A stretch of DNA of 64,000 bases from Pseudomonadota bacterium (GTDB lineage Bacteria > Pseudomonadota > Alphaproteobacteria > Rhizobiales > Rhizobiaceae): positions 372,001 to 436,000 of the forward strand of contig JAEYDD010000072.1 in assembly GCA_023404095.1 (NCBI GenBank), given 5' to 3'. Under the pieces are notes generated by a model that ran no database searches, had not been told where the DNA came from, and worked only from the letters and a program-made list of their open reading frames with translations. Within the stretch, counting starts at the first letter, position 1; each line of letters starts with the position of its first letter. This document shows, in pieces, positions 15,759 through 24,520 of this stretch. The translations under genes and the position numbers were made by a program.

Positions 15759-15872
15759 CTAGTATGTGATACTGGTCAGAACGACATAAAGCATGGCTGC
15801 AGCCGTGACGGTACAAATGAAGAGCAACAGTCCGGTACCAGGGTTCATCGTTAGTCGCAGGTGGGTTTTCAT
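15759..15872 (-). CDS. 37-aa single-helix membrane microprotein
   Basis: The product starts MKTHLRLTMNPGTG and has one transmembrane helix at about residues 15-34 (LLLFICTVTAAAMLYVVL). Its ATG at 15872 has AAAGGAG seven bases upstream, one of the best ribosome-binding sites in this region, which is the main reason to call it. It lies about 40 bases downstream of the DUF1488 remnant on the same strand. No family or function is recognised. Confidence 0.55.
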   Translation of the reverse strand: MKTHLRLTMNPGTGLLLFICTVTAAAMLYVVLTSITY

Positions 15873-15912
15873 GGCGGTGCTCCTTTGAGGTCTCGGAATG
15901 AGGCGGCAAAAT

Positions 15913-16230
15913 CTATCTAAAATCTTTGGCTTGCAGCACATAGAGGGTGCGGCGGTCACGCGCATAAGCTCTTTTCGCAACGTCGAGAATTGCGCTGCGC
16001 GCCGCATCGAATGCCACCAGACATTGCGGGGCTATCATCTCCGAGGGGCCCTGCTTCCCGAGTGCGGCAGCCTCGATGAAAAATGGCACCTCGAACATGC
16101 CGTCGTAGCCCAGAAAGCGCACCCCATTGCGCGCGTCGTCGTAGCTGCGGCTTACGGAGTCAAGGCGAGTGCGACGCCAGATGATACATCCGAGTCGGAG
16201 ATATTGCGTGCCGTACCGCCGGTCACCCAC
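15913..16230 (-). pseudogene. DUF1488-family gene lacking its normal 5' end
   Basis: From residue SRSYDDARNGVRFLGYDG onward the sequence matches DUF1488 proteins, which usually start a few residues before SRSYD with an ATG; the rest (FEVPFFIEAAAL, CLVAFDAARSAILDVAKRAY, LYVLQAKDF) is intact to the stop. Here no ATG or ribosome-binding site precedes SRSYD. The in-frame sequence upstream to a GTG at 16230 lies inside another gene remnant read in a different frame (16152-16319). The gene therefore seems to have lost its first codons in a deletion. It may still be expressed as a fusion from the GTG, but this is doubtful. Confidence 0.55.
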
Positions 16231-16319
16231 CCCCCAAAAGAAAATCCAAAAACAACCATGGCAAATGCGCCAAAGGCCGCACCGGTAAGTGCGGGTTTAA
16301 TCCATGCGGGGATGTCCAT
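16152..16319 (-). pseudogene. 3'-truncated small membrane-protein gene (GGWVTGGT type)
   Basis: The 55-residue product begins MDIPAWIKPALTGAAFGAFA and contains GFSFGGWVTGGTARN, the pattern of a widespread rhizobial small membrane protein that normally continues past VVAALTPICV for another 30 to 40 residues. Here the frame stops right after VALALTP, at TAA 16154-16152, exactly where the DUF1488 similarity starts in another frame. One deletion joining the two genes explains both truncations. One transmembrane helix (about 10-28) remains. AAGG stands just upstream of the ATG. Confidence 0.55.
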
Positions 16320-16681
16320 GACCTTGTCCGATCGTAAATGATCGAGTCCGCGTTATTGCGGACGAGAAAATAATCATAACACCTGCGGGTACAATACCTT
16401 GCATGAATTCGCTCGCTTCAGAGCAAAGCTGGCATTTGTCACGTGAATGTGATGCCGTCCTGCGAGACGCGTTGTGTGAACGCTGCTGATTGATTTCGAT
16501 GGAAGTATACTGGCCGCCGCCGACGCACCCTTGCCATCGCGGCAGAGCGGCCGGCACTGCAGGTGGTCCTTCAAGGCGAGTTGGCATCGAAGGAAAGGCA
16601 GGCGCTCACGCGCACAGTTCACCGCGCTGCCATCAAGCGGCATTTCGCACGGTTCATCCCATCGGCCGCCGGTCTCACCTG
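16320..16681. other. gene-poor stretch
   Basis: No supportable coding sequence is visible. A six-base-pair hairpin (GTCCGC / GCGGAC, about 16349-16366) lies near the left end. The rest is GC-rich sequence without repeats that I can recognise. Frames on either strand have shadow-like composition. Confidence 0.35.
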
Positions 16682-16708
16682 CTCCGAAAGCGGCTGCCGC
16701 TCTCGGAG
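16682..16708 (-). terminator. hairpin after the RTX adhesin gene
   Basis: On the minus strand CTCCGAGAGCGG and CCGCTTTCGGAG form a 12-base-pair stem with one G-U pair and a CAG loop, ten bases after the adhesin stop. There is no U-tract, so it may be a weak or Rho-assisted terminator or an RNA-stabilising 3' hairpin. Confidence 0.45.
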
Positions 16709-16717
16709 ACCCGAACA

Positions 16718-19700
16718 TCAAAGGATGAAGTCGGACTTCGTCAGATTGATGACGCCGGCGAGTTCGAATTGGAAGTCGGCGCGGCCGTCCTGGTCGGTAT
16801 CGCCGTAAACGATGGTGCGGTCGTTCTTGGTGCCCTTCTCGTCGAAGACGCGGAAGATCAGTTCGCCCGCCTTGCCGGTCAAGTCGTTCTTGCCGCGCCA
16901 GGTGAAGGCCTGGTCGCCGGCGAGCTTGCCGTTGGCGTCGATCGGCGACACGTCCAGCTTGTCCACGCCGTGAACGAAATCAGTGATCAGGTCACGCTTG
17001 CCGGCGCCCGACTGCGGGCTGTAGCCGCCGTTGTTGACGAAGCCGGACTGGCCCGGAGCGCTGTCCTTCTCCGAGGTGAAGACGAAGACGTCGCGCCCTG
17101 CCCCGCCCGTGAGCGTGTCGGCGCCGGTGCCGCCGATCAGGCGGTCGTTGCCCGCACCGCCCAGGATCACGTCCTTGCCGCCCTTGCCATCCAGAACGTC
17201 GTTGCCGGACGTGCCGACGAGCTTGTCGCTGCCGGAGGTACCGGGTTTCGTTGCGCCCTCGGCCACCGAAACCGTGAAGGTCTTGGAAGCCTCGTAGCTC
17301 TTGCCGATCGAGGGGTCATCGACGCGGACGGTCACGTCCAGCGATGGATTGCCGTCATGATCGAACTTCGCCCCCTTCTTCAGCCAGAGCGCGCCGTTCT
17401 TGATCTCGAAGAACTTGGCGTCGGCGCCCTTCAGCGACAGCCTGTTGTCCCCGCCGTCGGGATCGGAGATGGTGAGCGTGGCGACCTTGCGTGCCGAGGC
17501 GGTCGAGGCATCCTCGGCGATCGACTTCAACACCTGCTTCGTCACCAGCTTCGGCGCGTCGTTCACCGGCGTCACGGCGACGTCGAAAGTCTTGGCGACA
17601 GGCGTCGAGCCGTCCTCGTTGCCGTCCTCGACGGTCACCTTGAACGAGGCCTTGATCGTCTCGGAACCGTTATGGACGAACGTCACCTTGCCGGCGGCAA
17701 GCTCCGCACCGGTGAAGCTCGTCGCAGCCTTGCCGTTCACCTGGATCTTGCCCGCCGACTGGCCGGAGACGGTGAAGCGCACGCCCGCGGCGCCGTCGTC
17801 GGGATCGGTGAAGGAGAGGTCCGCCTTGGTCAGCGTGTAGCTGCCACCTTCCTTCACCGTCGCCTTCAGGTCGCCGGTCAGGACAGGCGCATCGTTCACC
17901 GGCGTCACGGCAAAGTTGAAGGTCGAGGTTGCCGGCGTCGAGCCGTCCTCGTTACCGTCCTCGACCAACACCTTGAACGAGGCCTTCGTCGTCTCGGAAC
18001 CGTCATGGACGAATGTCACCTTGCCGGCGGCAAGCTCCGCAGCGGTGAAGCTCGTCGCCGCCTTGCCGTTCACCTGGATCTTGCCGGCCGATTGGCCGGA
18101 GACGGTGAAGCGGACGCCGGAGGCGCCGTCGTCGGCATCGGTGAAATAGAGGTCGGACTTCGTCAGCGTGTAGCTGCCGCCTTCCTTCACCGTCGCCTTC
18201 AGGTCGCCGGTTAGGACGGGCGCATCGTTCATCGGCGTCACGGCAAAGTTGAACGTCGAGGTTGCCGGCTTCGAGCCGTCCTCGTTACCATCCTCGACGA
18301 ACACCTTGAACGAGGCCTTCGTCGTCTCCGAACCGTCATGGACGAATGTCACCTTGCCGGCGGCAAGCTCCGCACCGGTGAAGCTCGTCGCAGCCTTGCC
18401 GTTCACCTGAATCTTGCCGGCCGACTGGCCGGAGACGGTGAAGCGGACGCCGGAGGCGCCGTCGTCGGCATCGGTGAAATAGAGGTCGGACTTCGTCAGC
18501 GTGTAGCTGCCGCCTTCCTTCACCGTCGCCTTCAGGTCGCCGGTCAGGACAGGGGGCTGGTTGGGGACGACGCCCGGCTCAACCGCATAGTTATTCGACG
18601 TCGTCGTACCGACACCGGCATTGCCGGCAAGGTCGATGACGCCGGAATTGTCGAGCGTGATGACGTTGGTGGCATCGGAAATGCCGGCGGCCGGCATCAA
18701 CGTCGCCGTCCAGGTGACACCGCCATCGGCGGAGCTCAGCCCGCTGAGCGTGCCGTTGGCCACGGCGAAATCGGCGGAGGTCAAGCCGGTGACGGCCTCA
18801 CTGAAGATGATGGTGACAAGCGAGGTCTCGCCCGGCGCCAGCACGGTATCGGCAACGTCGATCGAAGCCGTCGGCAGCAACGTGTCGATCGCATAGTTGT
18901 TCGAGGTCGTCGTGCCGGTGCCGACATTGCCTGCAGCGTCGGCAACACCGCTATTGTCCAGCAAGATCACGTTGCTGGCGTCGGTGATGCTCGCAGAGGG
19001 CGTGAACGTCGCCGTCCAGGTGATACCGCCGTCGCTGGAGGTAACGGCACTCAACGTTCCGTTTTCCACCGCCAGGTCGTCGTTCGCGAAGCCGCTGACA
19101 GCCTCGGCGAAGGTGATCGTTACCTGCGCGGTCTCGCCGGCCGCCAGAGCTGTATCCGCGACCACAATCGTCGCGGTTGGCCGCTGCGTGTCGATTGCGT
19201 AATTGTTCGAGTTCGTCGTGCCGGTCCCTGCATTGCCGGCAAGGTCGGCGACGCCGATGTTGTCCAGCGTGATCATGTTGGACGCGTCGGAGATATTCGC
19301 AGACGGCGTAAACGTCGCAGTCCAGGTGATGCCGCCATCGCTGGAGGCGAGCCCGCTCAGCGCCCCGTTCTCGACGGAAAGATCACCAAGGGTGAAGCCG
19401 GTGACAGCCTCGCTGAAGGTGATCGTCACCTGCGAGGTCTCGCCGGCGGCCAGAGCCGTATCCGCCACCACGATCGTCGCCGTCGGCCGCAGCGTATCGA
19501 TCGCGTAGTTGTTCGAAGTCGTCGTGCCGGTCCCCGCGTTGCCGACCGCGTCGGCAATACCGGTATTGTCCAGCGTGATCATGTTGGTCGCGTCGGAGAT
19601 ATTCGCAGACGGCGTGAACGTCGCAGTCCAGGTGATGCCGCCATCGCTGGAGGCGAGCCCGCTCAGCGTCCCGTTTTCGACGGAAAGATCATCAAGGGTA

Positions 19701-21589
19701 AAGCCGCTAACGGCCTCGCTGAAGGTGATCGTCACCTGCGAGGTCTCCCCGGCGGCCAGAGCCGTATCCGCCACCACGATCGTCGCCGTCGGCCGCAGCG
19801 TATCGATCGCGTAGTTGTTCGAAGTCGTCGTGCCGGTCCCCGCGTTGCCGATCCCGTCGGCAATACCGGTATTGTCCAGCGTGATCACGTTGGTGGTGTC
19901 GGTGATGCTCGCAGATGGGGTGAACGTCGCGGCCCACCTGATGCCGCCGTCGCTTGAGGAAACGGCGCTCAGCGTTCCGTTTTGCACCGTCAGGTCGGCG
20001 TTGGTGAAGCCGGAGACGGCCTCGCTGAAGGTGATTGTCACCTGCGAGGTCTCTCCGATCCCAACCGCCGTATCCGCCACCACGATCGTCGCCGTCGGCC
20101 GCAGCGTATCGATCGCGTAATTGTTCGAAGTCGTCGTGCCGGTCCCCGTGTTGCCGACCCCGTCGGCAATACCGGTATTGTCCAGCGTGATCACGTTGGT
20201 GGTGTCAGTGATGCTCGCAGATGGGGTGAACGTCGCGGTCCAGGTGATGCCGCCGTCGCTTGAGGAAACGGCGCTCAACGCACCGTTTTCGACCGCAAGG
20301 TCGGCGTTGGTGAAGCCGGTGACGGCCTCGCTGAAGGTGATCGTCACCTGCGAGGTCTCTCCGATCCTAAGCGCCGTATCCGCCACCACGATCGTGGCGA
20401 TCGGGCGCACCGTGTCGATCGCGTAGTTGTTCGAGTTGGTGGTTCCGGTACCGGCATTGCCGACCCCATCCATAACGCCGCTGTTGTCCAGCGTGATCAC
20501 ATTCGTGGCGTCGGAGATGCCTGCGGATGGCGTGAACGTCAGGGTATAGACGATGTTGTCGTTCGTCGAAAGACCGCTCAGCACCCCGCCCTGCACTGCC
20601 AGGTCTTCAATGGTGAAGCCGGTGACAGCCTCGCTGAAGGTGATCGTCACGAGCGAGTTCTCTCCCGCGGCCAACGCCGTATCCGCCACGACGATCGCCG
20701 CTGTCGGTCTAACGCCGTCGATCACCAGGCTCGTGTTGCTCCCAAGTGAACCGGCCGTTCCAGGGGTCGGAAGGGTCAAGATGGCATTTGTGCCATCCCC
20801 ATTTCTGATCGTTCCCCCATTCAGCCCGAGAGCACCGGTGGAGAAATAATCGAGGTCCGAAGAAAGATCGCCCTGCTGCACCGTATAAATGAATGTGAGG
20901 GTATTCGATCCGCTGCCCGACACGTAGTCTACAACGCGGTCTGTCGCGCCGGTCTCAAGCGTCAGCCGTGGCGTGCCGGTAACGTTGACGTCCTGACTGA
21001 ATGTTACAACGATCGAAATCGTGTCACCGACCTTGTAGGCGCCGGCCGACTCCGTCGCACTGACGGATGAAACCCGCGGCGCCGGCATCAGATAGTCAAA
21101 CGTGATATTGTCGAGCCACATCGTTATGCGGCCGGACGTTGTCGTCTCATAGATCTGCATGTCGGCAATCGTCAAAGACGAGAGACGGTTGATGGCAGGA
21201 ATATCACCCGGGCTCATGAACATCGAGCGGTAGTAATATGGACCGATGCCGTTTCCGTGCAGATTGTCGTCCGGCCAGGAGGTGCCGTCGATTGCAACGC
21301 CTGCGGGCCAACCGTTCTGATGTATTGGATTCGCATCGACGCTGATCTGATAGTCGTAGAAATCGATCAGCGCGCCGGATGCGCTAGTAATGGTTATGGT
21401 GAAAAGCTCACCGCCGAATGCGGCATCTTCCTGAAAGTTGAACCGACCACCATCGAAATTTGCGGTCCAGCTTCCCTGAGCGCTTATCGTGAAGACGAAG
21501 TCTCCGTACTGCAGGACCTCATCGGACCCGCCCGCGACCCCGTCGATGATGAGACCCGCGTTATCGAATGCAAGTGTGGTCTGCGCCAT
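16718..21589 (-). CDS. giant RTX adhesin with Ig-like and cadherin-like repeats
   Basis: The 1,623-residue protein starts MAQTTLAFDNAGLI at ATG 21589, preceded by GGGGAG; the longer frame to 21622 has no such site. Order: an N-terminal globular part (about 1-170), an Ig-like domain (about 175-285), seven near-identical 102-residue Ig-like repeats (about 286-1000, each with ATIVVADTA and TITFSEAV), three 114-residue cadherin-like repeats (KATVKEGGSYTLTK), one further cadherin-like domain, calcium-binding RTX repeats (GGAGNDRLIGGTGADTLTGG) and a C-terminus ending LTKSDFIL. There is no Sec signal; the C-terminal RTX region fits type I secretion. It probably acts in surface attachment or biofilm formation. 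It lies 83 bases after an Omp25-like gene on the same strand. No type I transporter is in the window. Confidence 0.85.
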   Translation of the reverse strand: MAQTTLAFDNAGLIIDGVAGGSDEVLQYGDFVFTISAQGSWTANFDGGRFNFQEDAAFGGELFTITITSASGALIDFYDYQISVDANPIHQNGWPAGVAIDGTSWPDDNLHGNGIGPYYYRSMFMSPGDIPAINRLSSLTIADMQIYETTTSGRITMWLDNITFDYLMPAPRVSSVSATESAGAYKVGDTISIVVTFSQDVNVTGTPRLTLETGATDRVVDYVSGSGSNTLTFIYTVQQGDLSSDLDYFSTGALGLNGGTIRNGDGTNAILTLPTPGTAGSLGSNTSLVIDGVRPTAAIVVADTALAAGENSLVTITFSEAVTGFTIEDLAVQGGVLSGLSTNDNIVYTLTFTPSAGISDATNVITLDNSGVMDGVGNAGTGTTNSNNYAIDTVRPIATIVVADTALRIGETSQVTITFSEAVTGFTNADLAVENGALSAVSSSDGGITWTATFTPSASITDTTNVITLDNTGIADGVGNTGTGTTTSNNYAIDTLRPTATIVVADTAVGIGETSQVTITFSEAVSGFTNADLTVQNGTLSAVSSSDGGIRWAATFTPSASITDTTNVITLDNTGIADGIGNAGTGTTTSNNYAIDTLRPTATIVVADTALAAGETSQVTITFSEAVSGFTLDDLSVENGTLSGLASSDGGITWTATFTPSANISDATNMITLDNTGIADAVGNAGTGTTTSNNYAIDTLRPTATIVVADTALAAGETSQVTITFSEAVTGFTLGDLSVENGALSGLASSDGGITWTATFTPSANISDASNMITLDNIGVADLAGNAGTGTTNSNNYAIDTQRPTATIVVADTALAAGETAQVTITFAEAVSGFANDDLAVENGTLSAVTSSDGGITWTATFTPSASITDASNVILLDNSGVADAAGNVGTGTTTSNNYAIDTLLPTASIDVADTVLAPGETSLVTIIFSEAVTGLTSADFAVANGTLSGLSSADGGVTWTATLMPAAGISDATNVITLDNSGVIDLAGNAGVGTTTSNNYAVEPGVVPNQPPVLTGDLKATVKEGGSYTLTKSDLYFTDADDGASGVRFTVSGQSAGKIQVNGKAATSFTGAELAAGKVTFVHDGSETTKASFKVFVEDGNEDGSKPATSTFNFAVTPMNDAPVLTGDLKATVKEGGSYTLTKSDLYFTDADDGASGVRFTVSGQSAGKIQVNGKAATSFTAAELAAGKVTFVHDGSETTKASFKVLVEDGNEDGSTPATSTFNFAVTPVNDAPVLTGDLKATVKEGGSYTLTKADLSFTDPDDGAAGVRFTVSGQSAGKIQVNGKAATSFTGAELAAGKVTFVHNGSETIKASFKVTVEDGNEDGSTPVAKTFDVAVTPVNDAPKLVTKQVLKSIAEDASTASARKVATLTISDPDGGDNRLSLKGADAKFFEIKNGALWLKKGAKFDHDGNPSLDVTVRVDDPSIGKSYEASKTFTVSVAEGATKPGTSGSDKLVGTSGNDVLDGKGGKDVILGGAGNDRLIGGTGADTLTGGAGRDVFVFTSEKDSAPGQSGFVNNGGYSPQSGAGKRDLITDFVHGVDKLDVSPIDANGKLAGDQAFTWRGKNDLTGKAGELIFRVFDEKGTKNDRTIVYGDTDQDGRADFQFELAGVINLTKSDFIL
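18591..20732 (-). repeat. seven tandem 306-bp repeats within the adhesin gene
   Basis: The Ig-like domains repeat at exactly 306 bases; equivalent points fall at 18897, 19203, 19509, 19815, 20121 and 20427. The inner units are highly alike at DNA level over runs such as ATCGCGTAGTTGTTCGAAGT, while the first and last are more diverged. Such repeats can expand or contract by recombination and may be mis-assembled from short reads. Three further 342-bp cadherin-like units follow at about 17530-18558. Confidence 0.85.
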
Positions 21590-21672
21590 GCTATCGCTCC
21601 CCGCTTCACACGAAGCGCCCATCAGGCAGGATCAATCGGCCCTGCGCCATTTGCCGAAAATTTATTGTGAGC

Positions 21673-22434
21673 TCACATCCGCCATTTCAGACCGATGCGG
21701 ATCGTGTCGAAGGTCACGTCGTTCTCGAAACGCGGATATGCCTCGGAGGGGAAGGTCGCCGCCCCGGTGGCCGTCACCTTGCCGAAATCGTAGTGCAGGT
21801 ATTCCAGCCCGACCGACCAGTCTGGCTTGAACCGCCATTCGACGCCGCCGCCCGCCACCCAGCCGTTCTCCGTCCCGCCACCGGAAACATCCATCACCGT
21901 CGGCAAGGTCCGGTCGTAGGCGCGCACGTCTATGTTGGCCAGCGCATAGCCGCCGGTCACATAGAACAGCACGTCAGAGGCCGCGATGCCGGCCCTCAGA
22001 CGCGCGCTGGCCGTCCAGTCAACATCGAAGCCGGCATGGGTGTCGCTGCTGATCGCAGAGGTTCCTGTGCCGCCAAGATTGGTGAGCGAGAAATCGATGA
22101 CGCCGCCCAGGACGAACGCGTTGCCGCCGAGATCGAACTGACGGTCGCATCCGGCTTCGACGCCGCCTGCGATCCCGGCGTCGTCCGTGCCGAAGGTGTC
22201 GTAGGGCGCACCGGCCGTATTCCAGGAAAAGCCGCTGCCGCCATAGGGACCGTCACGGAAAGGTGCGTCCGTCACGTCGGAATCCGCGCGGGCGTAGCCG
22301 ACATTGGCGCCGACATAGCAACCCGACCAGGACGCTCCAGGTGCCGACACCGTCTGATCCGCAGCACGCACACCAGACGACAGAACAACAACGCAGGCGA
22401 CCGAAGCCGTCAGAAGAACTCCCTTTGCGACCAC
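21673..22434 (-). CDS. Omp25/Omp31-like outer-membrane beta-barrel protein
   Basis: The product of 253 residues has a signal peptide (VAKGVLLTASVACVVVLSSG, cleavage after VRA), then SWSGCYVGANVGYARADSD, and ends in alternating strands with GLEYLHYDFGKVTAT and IRIGLKWRM. These are features of the small Omp25/Omp31 surface-antigen family common in Rhizobiales. I choose the GTG at 22434 because a G-rich ribosome-binding site stands five bases upstream and the signal peptide follows directly; ATG 22491 is possible. Longer frames run into the divergent FAH gene. It precedes the adhesin gene and may be co-transcribed with it. Confidence 0.8.
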   Translation of the reverse strand: MVAKGVLLTASVACVVVLSSGVRAADQTVSAPGASWSGCYVGANVGYARADSDVTDAPFRDGPYGGSGFSWNTAGAPYDTFGTDDAGIAGGVEAGCDRQFDLGGNAFVLGGVIDFSLTNLGGTGTSAISSDTHAGFDVDWTASARLRAGIAASDVLFYVTGGYALANIDVRAYDRTLPTVMDVSGGGTENGWVAGGGVEWRFKPDWSVGLEYLHYDFGKVTATGAATFPSEAYPRFENDVTFDTIRIGLKWRM

Positions 22435-22779
22435 GCGCCCCCCCCAATTCCACTCACGCCGTCGACAGCGAATGCTGATTTCCGGACGCATGTCGTGAGC
22501 CAAGAGGTTTATTGGCGCGCCCTCACCGGGCCAAGCAGAATGCACGCATGGCGCTGCATCAACAAAGACTTCTCGCGGGAATGCGGCAAAAATGACACTC
22601 TTATAGGATGAATCCGAACGATTATGGCGTGAAATCCGACACCAGGACGTGCATTCTTCCACCTTGCTGGGAACGGATGCAAAGTGACGCTGCGGGAGCA
22701 AGCTGCGATCAATTCCTGTCCGCGTCGTCGCCTGCGGTGATAATGTGGCGCTAGAATCGACAGCAAGGGAGAACACGTC
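22435..22779. other. divergent intergenic region
   Basis: This 345-base region separates the leftward omp25-like gene from the rightward FAH gene and must hold promoters for both. I see no recognised operator and no gene. The end nearest the FAH start carries AAGGGAGAACACGTC as its ribosome-binding site. Confidence 0.4.
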
Positions 22780-23466
22780 ATGCCGCTGGCTTTTCCCGCC
22801 GCCCCGCCCACAGCGCTGCCCATCGAGGGCACCGACCAGAGCTTTCCGGTCCGCCGCGTCTATTGTGTCGGCCGCAACTATGCCGACCACGTGGCGGAAA
22901 TGGGCGGCGACCCGACGCTAGAGGCACCGTTCTTCTTCCAGAAGAACCCGGACAACCTGCTGCCGGCCGGCCAGGGCTTTCCCTATCCGCCGCGCTCGGA
23001 GGCCGTCCATCACGAGGTGGAACTGGTGGTGTTCCTGAAATCCGGGGGCAGCGACGTCGGTGCGGCCAATGCGCTTTCGCTGGTCTACGGCTATGGCGTC
23101 GGCATCGACTTCACCCGCCGCGACCTGCAGGCGGCAGCCAAGAAGGCGGGAAAGCCGTGGACTGCAGCGAAGGCTTTCGAGCATTCCGCGCCCGTGTCTC
23201 CGGTCGTGCCGGCTTCGCGCAGCGGCCACCCTGCCACGGGGCGAATCTGGCTGGAGGTCAACGACGTAGTCAGGCAGGACGGCGATCTCGGCCAGATGAG
23301 CTGGAAGGTGCCGGAAATCATCGCAGAACTCTCCAAGCTTTTCGCGCTCGCCCCGGGCGACGTCATCTTTACCGGCACGCCGGCTGGCGTCGGCGCCGTC
23401 CGGCGCGGCGACCGCATTGCCTGCGGCGTCGATGGCGTCGCGACCCTTTCGCTTACCGTCATTTGA
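22780..23466 (+). CDS. fumarylacetoacetate hydrolase (FAH) family protein
   Basis: The 228-residue protein has the FAH fold signatures: YCVGRNYADHVAEMG, APFFFQKNPDNL, the metal-binding EAVHHEVELVVFL, GYGVGIDFTRRDLQ and FTGTPAGVGAVRRGD. Enzymes of this group act on acylpyruvates and related 2-oxo acids (for example oxaloacetate decarboxylation or acylpyruvate hydrolysis) using a divalent metal. The exact substrate cannot be read from the sequence. It stands ten bases before a gamma carbonic anhydrase-like gene and probably shares its transcript. GGGAGA precedes ATG 22780. Confidence 0.9.
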   Translation: MPLAFPAAPPTALPIEGTDQSFPVRRVYCVGRNYADHVAEMGGDPTLEAPFFFQKNPDNLLPAGQGFPYPPRSEAVHHEVELVVFLKSGGSDVGAANALSLVYGYGVGIDFTRRDLQAAAKKAGKPWTAAKAFEHSAPVSPVVPASRSGHPATGRIWLEVNDVVRQDGDLGQMSWKVPEIIAELSKLFALAPGDVIFTGTPAGVGAVRRGDRIACGVDGVATLSLTVI

Positions 23467-23476
23467 GGATTGATCC

Positions 23477-24007
23477 ATGCCGCTTTATGCCCTCGGCGAA
23501 CACGCCCCCACCCTGCCCGACGACGACCGCTACTGGGTGGCGCCTGATGCACACGTGATGGGCAAGGTCGAAATCGGACCAGACGTCGGAATCTGGTTCG
23601 GCGCCAAACTTCGCGGCGACAACGAACCTATTGTCCTTGGCGCCCGGACGAACATCCAGGAAGGCACCATCGTCCACACAGATCCCGGCAAGCCGGTCCA
23701 GATCGGCGAAGGCTGCACGATCGGCCACGGCGCGATCATCCACGGCTGCACGATCGGTAACAATTCCCTGATCGGTATGGGCGCCACGGTTCTGAACGGA
23801 GCTGTGATCGGCGACAACTGCCTCGTCGGCGCCAACGCGCTGGTGACAGAGGGAAAGGTGTTCCCGGACAATTCCCTGATCGTCGGTTCACCCGCCCGCG
23901 TCGTTCGAACGCTGGACGAAGAGCAGATCGCGGCTTTGCGGAAATCCGCAGAGGGCTATGTGCGGAACTGGAAGCGCTTCAAGGCGGAACTGCGACGGAT
24001 TGATTGA
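23477..24007 (+). CDS. gamma carbonic anhydrase-like hexapeptide protein
   Basis: The 176-residue protein is built from left-handed beta-helix hexapeptide repeats (VMGKVEIGPDVGIWFGAKLR, EGCTIGHGAIIHGCTIGNNS, LIGMGATVLNGAVIGDNCLV) and a C-terminal helix. The His residues in TIVHTD and TIGHGAIIHG correspond to the metal ligands of gamma-class carbonic anhydrases. Such proteins form trimers and may hydrate carbon dioxide or serve another metal-dependent role. GAGG precedes the ATG. It pairs with the FAH gene upstream. Confidence 0.88.
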   Translation: MPLYALGEHAPTLPDDDRYWVAPDAHVMGKVEIGPDVGIWFGAKLRGDNEPIVLGARTNIQEGTIVHTDPGKPVQIGEGCTIGHGAIIHGCTIGNNSLIGMGATVLNGAVIGDNCLVGANALVTEGKVFPDNSLIVGSPARVVRTLDEEQIAALRKSAEGYVRNWKRFKAELRRID

Positions 24008-24124
24008 CACCGGCTTACGGCCGCCGCCCGCATGCTTGTCATGGCACGCAGCGCTTTGTGACTAAGACATAAGGAAAACAAAGACTTAAATCCGTCTCCT
24101 AAACCGTTTTCCACGCGACCTTCT

Positions 24125-24520
24125 TCAGGCGCAGCCGTCGCAGTGGCCGCGGATTTCGATCGTCGTCTTGCCGGGCTTGAAGTTCCTGTCGCGGGCGAAA
24201 CCGGCAAGACGTTCCTCGATTACATGGTCGTGGAATTCGGTGACCTTGCCGCAACTCTCGCAGATGGTAAATGCGGTCAGGCCGTGCGAGCAGCAATCCT
24301 GGTGCGGATGGGCGCAGGCGACGAAGGCGTTGATGCTTTCCAGCCGGTGGACGAGGCCGAATTCCAGCAATTTTTCGAGCGCCCGATAGACTTGCAGCGG
24401 TGCCCGAAACCCCTCGCCGCGGAGCTTGTCGAGGATCGTGTAGGCGCTGAGCGGCGCCTCGGATTGCGACAGCGCGCCGAGCACAAGGGTCTGGTTGCGG
24501 GTCAGTTGCGTGGACGTCAT
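24125..24520 (-). CDS. zur: zinc uptake regulator Zur (Fur family)
   Basis: The 131-residue repressor starts MTSTQLTRNQTLVL. It has the Fur winged helix (SAYTILDKLRGEGFRAPLQV, YRALEKLLEFGLVHRLES) and the metal sites of Zur: ACAHPHQDCCSHG, CESCGKVTEFHDH and the C-terminal CDGC. With zinc bound it should repress zinc-uptake genes. Its ATG overlaps the znuB stop by one base, so it is co-translated with znuCB and lies under the control of the two palindromes at 26332-26368, an autoregulatory loop. Identity as Zur rather than Fur or Mur comes from this location and the cysteine pairs. Confidence 0.93.
   Translation of the reverse strand: MTSTQLTRNQTLVLGALSQSEAPLSAYTILDKLRGEGFRAPLQVYRALEKLLEFGLVHRLESINAFVACAHPHQDCCSHGLTAFTICESCGKVTEFHDHVIEERLAGFARDRNFKPGKTTIEIRGHCDGCA

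Noticed and set aside
16490..19957. Long plus-strand frames (574 and 539 residues) opposite the adhesin gene
   Set aside because: They arise because the repeats of the adhesin gene lack stops in antisense; their repeats only mirror the 306-bp units.
18591..20732. Tandem 306-bp repeats considered as a satellite or mobile element
   Set aside because: They stay in one reading frame and encode Ig-like domains of the adhesin.
22435..22890. N-terminal extension of the Omp25-like gene to 22890
   Set aside because: It would overlap the divergent FAH gene and place the clear signal peptide about 150 residues into the protein.
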